From an uncultured Methanobrevibacter sp. (GTDB lineage Archaea; Methanobacteriota; Methanobacteria; Methanobacteriales; Methanobacteriaceae): a stretch of 16,210 nucleotides of DNA. Made by a program: the position numbers and the translations under genes. The stretch spans positions 1 to 16,210 of the forward strand of contig CAJGDA010000021.1 in assembly GCA_904501935.1 (NCBI GenBank), in the 5' to 3' direction. A model generated the notes under the pieces. The model was given only the letters and a program-made list of their open reading frames with translations, was not told the DNA's origin and did no database searches. Shown piece by piece: positions 6,450 through 13,848 of this stretch. Position 1 is the stretch's first letter, and each line of letters begins with the position of its first letter.

Positions 6450-7118
6450 ATGGAAGTTTTTGAAATAGATGCAGAAGAGTTAACTCCCCGTGAAATCAAC
6501 TCACAATTAAAAGACGCTGCAAGTGAGTATGAAAAAATACTTATTAAAAATCCAAATGCAAAACATTACCTCGCCGCAGGAGTTACAGATGATGTGGAAA
6601 TAGAATTTGACGGTTCTGTCGGTTATTTTGCAGGATGCATGTGTGACAAGCCAAGAATTAAAATCAATGGTAATGCAGGTTGGTTTGTTGGAGATAACTT
6701 GACTGGCGGAGAAGTTGTCGTTGAAGGGTCTGCCGGTGACGGCGCAGGTCAAGGAATCTATGGCGGTTTTGTCGTCGTAAAAGAATCAGTCGGTTCAAGG
6801 ACTGGTGAAATCATGAAAAACGGCACAATAATCATTGGAGGAAACTCCGGATTCATGACAGGAATTTTCATGATGGGAGGACGCATAATCATATTGGGTG
6901 ATGTCGGTGATGATGTGGCGGAATCCATTATTCGTGGTGTAATCTACGTTAGGGGAAAAGTAAAAAGCTTAGGCTATAATGCTAAATTTGAAGAAATGAC
7001 CTTTGAAGATTCGCTTGAAATCGAAGAGGCACTATCCAAATTTGATATTGATGTTGACGATTATTCTGACTTTAAAAAAATAGTTCCAAAAAGTACAAGG
7101 CCATTCTATGGTCACTAG
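6450..7118 (+). CDS. Glutamate synthase, GXGXG-motif subunit
   Basis: A 222-residue protein matching the C-terminal beta-helix (GXGXG) domain of bacterial GltB, found as a separate subunit in methanogens. It packs against the glutaminase and FMN parts and is structural rather than catalytic. The repeats are plain: GSVGYFAGC, GNAGWFVGDNLTGG, GSAGDGAGQGIYGG, GNSGFMTGIFMMGG, spaced along residues 45-150. I chose the ATG at 6450 rather than the TTG one codon upstream because GGTGAT (6441-6446) overlaps the preceding stop codon and is suitably spaced. The C-terminal 50 residues are acidic, of unknown role. Middle gene of the operon, 8 bases after the glutaminase stop and 11 before the FMN subunit. 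Confidence 0.9.
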   Translation: MEVFEIDAEELTPREINSQLKDAASEYEKILIKNPNAKHYLAAGVTDDVEIEFDGSVGYFAGCMCDKPRIKINGNAGWFVGDNLTGGEVVVEGSAGDGAGQGIYGGFVVVKESVGSRTGEIMKNGTIIIGGNSGFMTGIFMMGGRIIILGDVGDDVAESIIRGVIYVRGKVKSLGYNAKFEEMTFEDSLEIEEALSKFDIDVDDYSDFKKIVPKSTRPFYGH

Positions 7119-7129
7119 GAGTGTGAAAT

Positions 7130-8620
7130 ATGCCATATAGAGTTGAAAGAAATCCTGATTTATGTAAAAAAAATTTTGGACGTCCAGGATGTTGCTGGTA
7201 TTTATGTGATGATAGGGATGAAAAAATCTGCGGAAGATGTTTTTCATGCTTTAACAATTGTCCTCATGGAGTTTATGAAATCATTCAGGGTGATCCTTAT
7301 CCGTTAAACCAAGAAAAATGTGTTGGTTGTAGGATCTGTCTTGAAATGTGTCCAAACAGGGCGATTGAAGTAAATGCGATTCCGGAAGATGCAAGACAAG
7401 GATGGGGATTCCCAGATATTGTTGAAATCGTAAGGCAATCACAAACAGCATCATACAAACTCAGAAGTACCGGTGCTTTAAGGCGTATTCCAGACTTTGA
7501 CGATTTGGTTGTAATTCCTGCTCAAGTGTCAAGACCTCCTATCGACAAATACAGAGAGCCTTGTGGAACTGATGTGGTTTTAGGAGATAGATTTGCAGAA
7601 AATCCTCTTAGGCTTGACACCCCAATAATGATTGGGGCAATGTCATTTGGAGCTCTATCTAAAGAAGCGAAAATGGCTTTGGCTGTTGGTTCTTCACTAG
7701 CAGGAACTGTAACAAACACTGGTGAAGGAGGAATGCTTCCAGAAGAGCGTGAACTTGCCGATAAACTCATCGCACAATATGCTTCAGGACGTTTTGGAGT
7801 ATCTGCAGATTATCTAAAAAAAGGCGATGCAATCGAAATTAAGATAGGTCAAGGAGCGAAATCAGGTATGGGCGGACACCTTTTAGGTGAAAAGGTAACT
7901 GCTGAAGTATCCAAAATCAGAAACATTCCGGAAGGTTCCGATGCGCTTTCTCCTGCAAGGCACATGGATATTGTAGGTCCTGAAGATTTAAGTATGAAAA
8001 TATCACAATTACGTGAAATAACTGATTGGAAAGTACCAATTATGGTTAAATTTGCTTCCGGTAAAGTCGCATCCGATGTAAAAATCGCAGCTAAAGGCGG
8101 AGCAGATATAATCGTAGTTGATGGTATGCAGGGTGGAACTGGAGCTGGTCCTGAAGTAATCATGGAACACTCTGGTATTCCATCTCTTGCATCAATAGTT
8201 GAAGCGGACTTGGCTTTAAAAGAAATTGGCTTGAGAGACCAAGTAAGTTTGGTTGCTGCTGGCGGAGTACGCTCTGGAGCAGACCTGGCGAAAGCTATTG
8301 CTCTCGGTGCAGATGCAGTATACATTGCAACAGCCGCTTTGATATCAATTGGATGTAGGGTATGTCAAATGTGTTATACAGGAACATGCAGAAAAGGAAT
8401 AGCTACACAGGACTTGTCCTTAAGACACAGGCTTGATTATAAAGAAATGGGTAAAAATGTGGCAAACTACATTAACACAATGACGGATGAGGCTTGTATG
8501 CTGGTTCAGCAAGCTGGAAATACTCACATTACAAAACTTGAAAAAGAGAATTTAAGATCACTTACCTTAGAAGCATCAGCTTTAACTGGTGTTCCTATGG
8601 CAGGTGTAGGTAGGATTTAG
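7130..8620 (+). CDS. Glutamate synthase, FMN-binding synthase subunit with 4Fe-4S domain
   Basis: A 496-residue catalytic subunit that reductively joins 2-oxoglutarate and glutamine-derived ammonia to form glutamate. The N-terminus carries a two-cluster ferredoxin domain: C34-x2-C37-x2-C40-x3-C44-P and C64-x2-C67-x2-C70-x3-C74-P. Further cysteines at 12, 21, 22 and 26 precede it. The rest is the FMN barrel, with PIMIGAMSFGALS, VDGMQGGTGAGPE and GGVRSGADLAKAIALGADAVYIAT. C409, C412, C415 and C420 (CRVCQMCYTGTCRKGIATQ) fit the synthase iron-sulfur cluster ligands, with one extra. The ferredoxin domain suggests electrons come from reduced ferredoxin or a similar carrier. No GltD-like NADPH subunit is nearby. 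Start ATG follows AGGAGTG after the upstream stop. Confidence 0.94.
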   Translation: MPYRVERNPDLCKKNFGRPGCCWYLCDDRDEKICGRCFSCFNNCPHGVYEIIQGDPYPLNQEKCVGCRICLEMCPNRAIEVNAIPEDARQGWGFPDIVEIVRQSQTASYKLRSTGALRRIPDFDDLVVIPAQVSRPPIDKYREPCGTDVVLGDRFAENPLRLDTPIMIGAMSFGALSKEAKMALAVGSSLAGTVTNTGEGGMLPEERELADKLIAQYASGRFGVSADYLKKGDAIEIKIGQGAKSGMGGHLLGEKVTAEVSKIRNIPEGSDALSPARHMDIVGPEDLSMKISQLREITDWKVPIMVKFASGKVASDVKIAAKGGADIIVVDGMQGGTGAGPEVIMEHSGIPSLASIVEADLALKEIGLRDQVSLVAAGGVRSGADLAKAIALGADAVYIATAALISIGCRVCQMCYTGTCRKGIATQDLSLRHRLDYKEMGKNVANYINTMTDEACMLVQQAGNTHITKLEKENLRSLTLEASALTGVPMAGVGRI

Positions 8621-8650
8621 AGGTTAGATGCCTCTAATTTTTTTCTTTTT
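8618..8650 (+). terminator. Hairpin plus oligo-T terminator of the glutamate synthase operon
   Basis: TAGAGG (8618-8623) and CCTCTA (8631-8636) form a six-pair stem with a seven-base loop, followed by AATTTTTTTCTTTTT. The stem begins with the stop codon itself. The layout resembles a bacterial intrinsic terminator, although archaea need only the T-tract. The tract also ends at the stop of the convergent membrane-protein gene. Confidence 0.65.
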
Positions 8651-9800
8651 ATATTAATTTTAGCAGATTTATTTTTTTTATCATGAATATCCATGTTATG
8701 AGAATTGAGAATAGGCATGACAGCATTATTATTGGTGGATAGTAAAGGTAACCAATGACTATGAAAATGAATGTAAATAAGATGTTTAAAACAAAGTTAT
8801 TATAATTTTGGAATGCTGTTTGTAAAAATTTGTTGGATTTATCTATTTTTTTCATTTGAAATGTAGCAATAATGGAACACATGTTGATAATCATGAAATT
8901 TATACCATAGATGCACTGAGGTACAAAATCATGATAATTCATAGCGACATAAGTTGTCAAATAGGGAATCAATGATAAAAAGAATAATGCGGAACATATG
9001 GACCAAATTGATTTGTAATTGATCTTATTGACAATAGCAAATAAATTATAAGTAAAGTTCCAAACATTAAAGCAAACGATAAAACTGATAATGTATGCCA
9101 GGAATTCAAGTTTTAATTCCAATAGTCCTTCCAAACTGCCATTTGCTGCAGTTGGAATTTCAAGCACGATAATTGTTATGATAATAGCTATTATTGCATC
9201 AATCAATGCTTCAAACCTTTCAGTTTCTTCGGTTTCTTTTCCTTGCTTTCTGTTATAGATAATACTTAAAAGTACAGAAAATATGCTCGCTATATAAATT
9301 CCTGGAGTAAATACTGTATATGACAGTATAAAACCAATTAATATAATCACGATAGGAATAATGAAATAACTCTTTTTAATATGCAATTCCTGTAATTTTT
9401 CACTATATCTGTTGGCTCCGAATATTATAATTACTGATATAATATTGGAAATATTGGCAAAAAGTATTAACAATCCGAAAATTGTTTCTGCAACCAAAGA
9501 ATTCATATTCAATGAAAGCCATGATGCAAAATATGGGAATAGTGAAAATAGGAAAATTGAAATACCATATGAGATTAGAGACTTATTGTTAATGTTATCA
9601 ATATGCTGGAATAGATTATGATTGCCGTACCAAATGTTGATGATTGATAAAAATACTATGAAATATGTTATAAAATTCAAATAGTTTGAAAAGAAAGCTC
9701 CCCATTCAGGGCCTAACGGTTGAGGAATTTTTAACACCAAAATTGTTATAACAATTGCCAGAACGGCATCATAAAAAGTTTCAAATCTATCCGTTTTCAT
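8649..9800 (-). CDS. TMEM175/DUF1211-like membrane protein with two six-helix repeats
   Basis: A 383-residue integral membrane protein with twelve predicted helices in two homologous halves. Each half opens with the TMEM175-type signature: RFETFYDAVLAIVITILVL at residues 5-23 and RFEALIDAIIAIIITIIVL near 196-214. Matching second helices (FLSIINIWYGNHNLF and FIVCFNVWNFTYNLF) and third helices (LFSLFPYFASW and FLSLIPYLTTY) follow. TMEM175 proteins are potassium-permeable channels: prokaryotic ones usually have one repeat and form tetramers, eukaryotic ones have two and form dimers. This protein has the two-repeat form. The usual F-S-D triad is altered (F-Y-D and L-I-D), so conduction is unproven. 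I chose the ATG at 9800, which places Met four residues before the signature; an upstream in-frame GTG at 9872 would add 24 mostly basic residues. Confidence 0.78.
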   Translation of the reverse strand: MKTDRFETFYDAVLAIVITILVLKIPQPLGPEWGAFFSNYLNFITYFIVFLSIINIWYGNHNLFQHIDNINNKSLISYGISIFLFSLFPYFASWLSLNMNSLVAETIFGLLILFANISNIISVIIIFGANRYSEKLQELHIKKSYFIIPIVIILIGFILSYTVFTPGIYIASIFSVLLSIIYNRKQGKETEETERFEALIDAIIAIIITIIVLEIPTAANGSLEGLLELKLEFLAYIISFIVCFNVWNFTYNLFAIVNKINYKSIWSICSALFFLSLIPYLTTYVAMNYHDFVPQCIYGINFMIINMCSIIATFQMKKIDKSNKFLQTAFQNYNNFVLNILFTFIFIVIGYLYYPPIIMLSCLFSILITWIFMIKKINLLKLI

Positions 9801-10149
9801 ATTTTTTAATATGTTTTTATTGTAAATAAATTTTATTTTTTTAATTATTTGCAGAATAATGAATTTTTTCACATATTCATGTAGTTAAATCTGATTTCAC
9901 GCTATTCAACGATAAATACAAGAATTTCTGTTATTAATTAATATAAAATGTAATGCCCCATATCTATTAAAAAAATCCTCTCATGAAACTCAGAATAAAA
10001 AACAATCTGTTTTCAATACACTAATTATCTGAGCATTTAAATGTTTTATTTGGTGTTTTAAAACTCCACTGAAGAGTTATTGATAATTATCGATTGCAAT
10101 ATCTTTTTTTGGCCAAATTATTTAAAGTGTTTTTAATCAATATTTAATC
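9801..10149. other. Divergent intergenic region, no gene seen
   Basis: About 350 AT-rich bases between the TMEM175-like gene and the YczE-like gene. It holds a likely minus-strand TATA box (TTTTATATT, reading down from about 9948) and a near-perfect palindrome around 10079-10094 with core GATAATTATC. The only other signal is the plus-strand TATA box at 10118-10126. Short open frames are present (for example 13 codons from 9982), but none has a ribosome site or recognisable product. Confidence 0.5.
10118..10126 (+). promoter_or_regulatory. TATA box of the YczE-like gene
   Basis: TTATTTAAA lies 24-32 bases before the ATG at 10150, predicting transcription from the start codon itself. No Shine-Dalgarno sequence is present, so the message is probably leaderless. 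Confidence 0.4.
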
Positions 10150-10791
10150 ATGGAAACAAAAAAAATCAATAGATATGTAATTTACCTGATATCCTTGTTT
10201 ATCATATCTCTGGGTGCGGCCATATCGATTAAAGCTAATTTAGGAACATCTCCTTTGATTTGCATTCCATATGTTTCAAGCGTAATATCAAATTTAAGCG
10301 TTGGAACTGTCTCTTTTATTTTTAGTATTATATTAATAGCTTTACAGGCTCTTATTTTAAGAGGGGATTTTGAAAAAAGGCAATATCTGCAGATAGTCAT
10401 AGGAACGATTTTTTCTGCTTTCATGGACATTGCATTAATGTTGGTGAGCTTTTTAAATCCTCAAGATTATTCAAGTCAAATCGCCGTATTGCTGATCAGT
10501 TGTATTGTAGTTGCTTTTGGTGTCTTTCTTGAAATCCAAACGGAAGTTGTATATTTACCCCCTGATGGGCTGATTGTAGCTATTTCAACAGTATTGAAAA
10601 AAGAATTTGGAAAAGTAAAACCCTATATTGACACTTCTTTTGTTATTATAGCGGCAATTTTGTCCGTCGTGTTTTTAGGATATCTCATCGGTGTTCGTGA
10701 AGGGACAATAATATCCGCATTAATTATTGGGCCAATAGTAAGGGTTCTTAAAAGATACCTTGATTCTTATATTTCAAGGATAATCGAATAA
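10150..10791 (+). CDS. YczE/YyaS/YitT-family membrane protein
   Basis: A 213-residue integral membrane protein with about five or six hydrophobic helices. Family marks are the N-terminal ISLGAAISIKANLGTSPLICIPY, the central VVYLPPDGLIVAIST, the FGKVKPYIDTSFVIIAAILS segment, and the C-terminal GVREGTIISALIIGPIVR. Members of this group (including DUF6198 relatives) are widespread in bacteria and methanogens but have no firmly established substrate; some are suspected transporters. The basic C-terminus (RVLKRYLDSYISRIIE) would face the cytoplasm. The gene stands alone and converges on the symporter gene with 16 bases between stops. The start is supported only by the TATA box distance, since there is no ribosome binding site. 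Confidence 0.75.
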   Translation: METKKINRYVIYLISLFIISLGAAISIKANLGTSPLICIPYVSSVISNLSVGTVSFIFSIILIALQALILRGDFEKRQYLQIVIGTIFSAFMDIALMLVSFLNPQDYSSQIAVLLISCIVVAFGVFLEIQTEVVYLPPDGLIVAISTVLKKEFGKVKPYIDTSFVIIAAILSVVFLGYLIGVREGTIISALIIGPIVRVLKRYLDSYISRIIE

Positions 10792-10807
10792 TTTCTAAAA
10801 AATCAAC

Positions 10808-12262
10808 CTATTCGCTCGGTGATTTCCTGTTTGTTAATATGAATGAGAATACTAAAACAGATATAATGACAATTGAATCAATCGCAATCTCAAACCATGT
10901 TGCATCTGAAAACAAATTAAACACACCAATTATCCAGATTCCAAACAGAACCACTGGTGCAATGTATTTGATTATCGCTTTCCATATCTTGCCCACTTTT
11001 ATGTTGGAATGTTCATTCAAAACAGGCAATACTTTGTCAAGGCCATATATCCATCCAAATATTATCGCTTGAACCGGAATTAAAAACAATACTCCAAACT
11101 GATTTACAACGGAATCTATTATTCCGACAAGATAACTGCTGATTCCTGTTGTCAAGATTAATGAGAATATGCAGCCTATGATGCATAATACTGTTGTTGT
11201 TTTTCTTCTTGACCATCCAATTTTATTAGATGTTGAGTTTAGCATTGGTTCAAATAATCCTAATGCTGAAGTAATTCCGGCAAACAGGATAGCTAAGAAT
11301 AGCAATGGTGCCAATATGCGTCCCATTGTCCCCATGATATTGAAAATCATTGGAAATACTATAAATATTAGTCCTGTTCCTTCTGTAACCAGTTCCACCA
11401 TAGGTGTTCCATTAGTAAAGGACATATATCCGAGAATGGAAAATACTCCAAATGCAGTACACACTTCAAAGGTGGCATTTGAAGCCACGACTATTAGAAC
11501 ATTATCAGTCAATTTAGCGTTTTCAGGTAAATAACTTGCATATGTGAGTGCTAAAGCTTCTCCAACACTCAATGAGAAAATGATTTGACCAAATGCGGCA
11601 AGCCAAATGTTGACGTCTAAAAGCTTATCCCATTTGGGATTTATTAATGCATTGATACCGATATCTGCCCCAGGTAATGTAAGTGCATATATAATTATTA
11701 TTCCCATGATGATGAACAGTAGGGGAATAAGGATTTTAGAAGCTTTTCCGATGCCCTTGTCAACGTCTTTATTTGAGATGAACCATAAGATAGACCATGT
11801 GATTAGAACTCCTATTGTTGTTGGAATCAATAGGAAACTTGCATCAGCCAAATTGGAACTTCCTCCGACACTATTTACAAAGTAAGCTGCGGCGTCTGTT
11901 CCCCAGCTAAATGTGAAACTGCTTAACAGGTAAATCAAGTCCCAACTAAGAATTACCATATAATAGATGGTCACAATAAATGTGAATAGAACCAACATCC
12001 AAGCTATTATTTCAAACTTCGGATTAATCGATTTCATGATGTCTGTAAATGATTTTTTAAAAGAAAATCCAATTCCATATTCTAAAATTAAAAACGGAAC
12101 TCCCAAAATTGCAATTGCTACAAGGTAAGGTATAAAAAAGGATCCTCCTCCATTGGAGTAAACTACATAACTAAAACGCCAAATATTACCTAATCCTACG
12201 GCAACACCAATCATTGCAAATAAGAATGAAAGTGTCGAATCCCATTGAGCTTGTTTAGACAT
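10808..12262 (-). CDS. Neurotransmitter:sodium symporter family (NSS/SNF) amino-acid transporter
   Basis: A 484-residue membrane protein with about twelve helices. The first helix carries the family signature VGLGNIWRFSYVVYSNGGGSFFIPY around residues 20-44, the unwound sodium- and substrate-binding segment of LeuT-type symporters. The proline of the usual RFPY is serine here. Further family landmarks are the GVPFLILEYGIG second helix, the FGQIIFSLSVGEALALTYASY sixth-helix region and the FLAILFAGITSALGLFEP eighth-helix region. Prokaryotic members import amino acids such as tryptophan, tyrosine or leucine with Na+; the substrate here cannot be told. The start ATG at 12262 has no Shine-Dalgarno site but sits about 25 bases from a TTTATAAT element, suggesting a leaderless message. 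It is a single-gene unit. Confidence 0.9.
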   Translation of the reverse strand: MSKQAQWDSTLSFLFAMIGVAVGLGNIWRFSYVVYSNGGGSFFIPYLVAIAILGVPFLILEYGIGFSFKKSFTDIMKSINPKFEIIAWMLVLFTFIVTIYYMVILSWDLIYLLSSFTFSWGTDAAAYFVNSVGGSSNLADASFLLIPTTIGVLITWSILWFISNKDVDKGIGKASKILIPLLFIIMGIIIIYALTLPGADIGINALINPKWDKLLDVNIWLAAFGQIIFSLSVGEALALTYASYLPENAKLTDNVLIVVASNATFEVCTAFGVFSILGYMSFTNGTPMVELVTEGTGLIFIVFPMIFNIMGTMGRILAPLLFLAILFAGITSALGLFEPMLNSTSNKIGWSRRKTTTVLCIIGCIFSLILTTGISSYLVGIIDSVVNQFGVLFLIPVQAIIFGWIYGLDKVLPVLNEHSNIKVGKIWKAIIKYIAPVVLFGIWIIGVFNLFSDATWFEIAIDSIVIISVLVFSFILTNRKSPSE

Positions 12263-12407
12263 AATATATTATTTATTATTCAAAATTATAAAATATTTTT
12301 TAATTAATACATTAATTATGGTGAATGTGACCGCAAGTTTAGATTATTCTTTTAATATTAGGCAATGTTTTTAATGTTGGAGGATTTTAAAACTTCCATT
12401 AGATATT
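12263..12407. other. AT-rich intergenic stretch
   Basis: This stretch holds the probable promoter of the symporter gene (TTTATAATT read on the minus strand, about 12284-12293). The rest is featureless AT-rich sequence down to the end of the decayed gene at 12408. No open frame longer than about 18 codons stands out. Confidence 0.4.
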
Positions 12408-12670
12408 CTAATTAGCCATCATCAAGGCCATAGTCATCGTATTAATTATCTCCAAGCATTCCTCATCAGGAGATTTTGAAATGATATCGCAATATAAATT
12501 GTCGAGAGCCATTAATCTGTTCTGTCGCCTAAAATTTCAAAAACAGTATGAGTAAGACCTCAATCTTCAATGGCATTGCAATAAAAGTGTTTTTCTACAA
12601 GATAACCTGCAGTAACTGCTTTTTCAATGGCCTTTTTAATGTCAATATTTCCAGCTATTTCAATATTCAA
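12408..12670 (-). pseudogene. Decayed small helical protein gene (one in-frame stop, one frameshift)
   Basis: Directly after the LOG-family gene, in the same frame and strand, the sequence from a TTG at 12670 codes for NIEIAGNIDIKKAIEKAVT and on through YCNAIED to an in-frame TGA at 12562-12560. The frame then continues as GLTHTVFEILGDRTD to a TAA. A one-base shift there continues as MALDNLYCDIISKSP then DEECLEIINTMTMALMMAN, ending at TAG (12408-12410). The span is 263 bases, two more than a multiple of three, which fits loss of a single base (GAT TTA ATG becoming GAT TAA TG). The implied intact product is about 88 residues, helical, with several cysteines. I do not recognise its family. It was probably the last gene of the DUF2115-LOG operon. 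Confidence 0.6.
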
Positions 12671-12673
12671 GAA

Positions 12674-13204
12674 TTACCCATCTAAATACTCAAATATTTC
12701 ATCAATAGTGCAAGCAACTTTGTAAATTTCATTTTGTTTGTATAAAAAGCCTTTTTCACCCATTTCATCAATCATTTCAAGCATTTTATCATAAAAATGG
12801 TCGATATTAAATATAATGATTGGTTTATTCTGTCGTTTGAGCTTTTTAAGGGTGATCACTTCAAAAAATTCGTCTAATGTACCAATGCCTCCGGGAGATA
12901 TTATAAAGGCATCGGAATTATCATAAAATCCTTGTTTTCTCTCATCAATTGTGTTTACATAAATGAATTCACTGCAATCTTCACATAATGGTTCAAAATT
13001 ATTAATCCATTCCGGTGCTATTCCAATTGATTTTCCATTGTTATCGTGAACTCCCTTGGCGCAGGCCCCCATCATTCCAGTATCTCCACCACCAAAAACA
13101 AGAGTATGACCTTTTTGAGCCATTATACAACCTAAATTATAAGCTTCATCAGTGTAAATTTTATCAATTTCTCTACTTCCAGATCCGTACAAGCAAATGT
13201 TCAT
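12674..13204 (-). CDS. LOG-family protein (Rossmann-fold nucleotide-binding, TIGR00730 type)
   Basis: A 176-residue protein of the LOG ('lysine decarboxylase-like') family. It has the N-terminal NICLYGSGS nucleotide-binding strand-loop, GHTLVFGGGDTGMMGACAKG around 32-51, and the diagnostic PGGIGTLDEFFE near 102-113, which contains the PGGxGTxxE active-site motif. Characterised members cut nucleoside monophosphates at the ribose-base bond (cytokinin-type phosphoribohydrolases); lysine decarboxylase is an old misnomer. The substrate in methanogens is unknown. I chose the ATG at 13204, preceded by an AGGATTGAT ribosome site within the 10-base gap, because it starts exactly at the Rossmann strand. 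Reading further upstream would overlap the DUF2115 gene. It is second in an operon with that gene. Confidence 0.87.
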   Translation of the reverse strand: MNICLYGSGSREIDKIYTDEAYNLGCIMAQKGHTLVFGGGDTGMMGACAKGVHDNNGKSIGIAPEWINNFEPLCEDCSEFIYVNTIDERKQGFYDNSDAFIISPGGIGTLDEFFEVITLKKLKRQNKPIIIFNIDHFYDKMLEMIDEMGEKGFLYKQNEIYKVACTIDEIFEYLDG

Positions 13205-13214
13205 AAAATCAATC

Positions 13215-13760
13215 CTAAATATCAGGGGTTTGCACAGCAAGACATAAATGACAGATTGCATTGGGATTGTCATCTTGGTTTCCTTTAACTGGGCAGTAAA
13301 ATTCCCCATTTCTTTTTTCTACTTTTAAATTTCCTGGAAATTCACTTCCAACAGGATGTATTGGTTCTTCTAAGATAAATGTTGTGTATAATGAAGTAAT
13401 TACATAAATTAATGGGAATTTTCCATCATCGCTAATTTTTTCACTTTCAAAAGTCCTTTCAAGCATTGGGAAGCATTCATCAAAGGTTTCTTTATCAATA
13501 GTTTTTTTGTTGTAACTGTCATTTTCCAATACTTCTTTCATACGCATTATAAAGTATTTAATATAAATTTCTAAATATTTTTCTCGATAATTAGCATGAA
13601 CGAACTCACCATCTTTTCGCATATATGCGCTTGCCAACATTAAATCGTATACAGAAATTATCCGCGCATATTCTTTAAGTATTTCCATTAACTCACAGGT
13701 TGTAATTTCTTTTTTAGGGGATAATTTTTTAAGGTCGATTAAGATGTCTTCCGGGTTCAT
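13215..13760 (-). CDS. DUF2115 / UPF0305 family protein
   Basis: A 181-residue protein matching the archaeal UPF0305 (DUF2115) family, which is largely restricted to methanogens and has no known function. The recognisable part is the C-terminus: HPVGSEFPGNLKVEKRNGEF, then YCPVKGNQDDNPNAICHLC. Cysteines at about 157, 171 and 174 could bind a metal or cluster, though only three are seen there. The first 130 residues are helical and charged. The ATG at 13760 lies about 25 bases from a minus-strand TTTTATAAT element and has no Shine-Dalgarno site, so the message is probably leaderless. It heads the operon with the LOG-family gene 10 bases downstream and is divergent from the next gene to the right. 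Confidence 0.75.
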   Translation of the reverse strand: MNPEDILIDLKKLSPKKEITTCELMEILKEYARIISVYDLMLASAYMRKDGEFVHANYREKYLEIYIKYFIMRMKEVLENDSYNKKTIDKETFDECFPMLERTFESEKISDDGKFPLIYVITSLYTTFILEEPIHPVGSEFPGNLKVEKRNGEFYCPVKGNQDDNPNAICHLCLAVQTPDI

Positions 13761-13848
13761 GATTTTATATAAACCATTATTATTATAAAAATTTTTTTAA
13801 ACAAAAATTACTTATTATTCAAATTTAAAAGTAATATGGGGAGTAATT

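Noticed and set aside
7849..8325. 158-codon open frame on the minus strand inside the FMN glutamate synthase gene
   Set aside because: It is antisense to a strongly conserved coding region, has a low-complexity Ala/Ser/Pro-rich product, and no ribosome site. It is a reading-frame shadow.
11169..11534. 121-codon plus-strand open frame inside the symporter gene
   Set aside because: Antisense to a clear transporter gene and without family motifs; its composition follows from the hydrophobic codons on the other strand.
12560..12562. In-frame TGA in the small gene read as selenocysteine
   Set aside because: Selenocysteine is not expected in Methanobrevibacter-like archaea, no SECIS-like structure was seen, and a second lesion (frameshift) follows. 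Gene decay is simpler.
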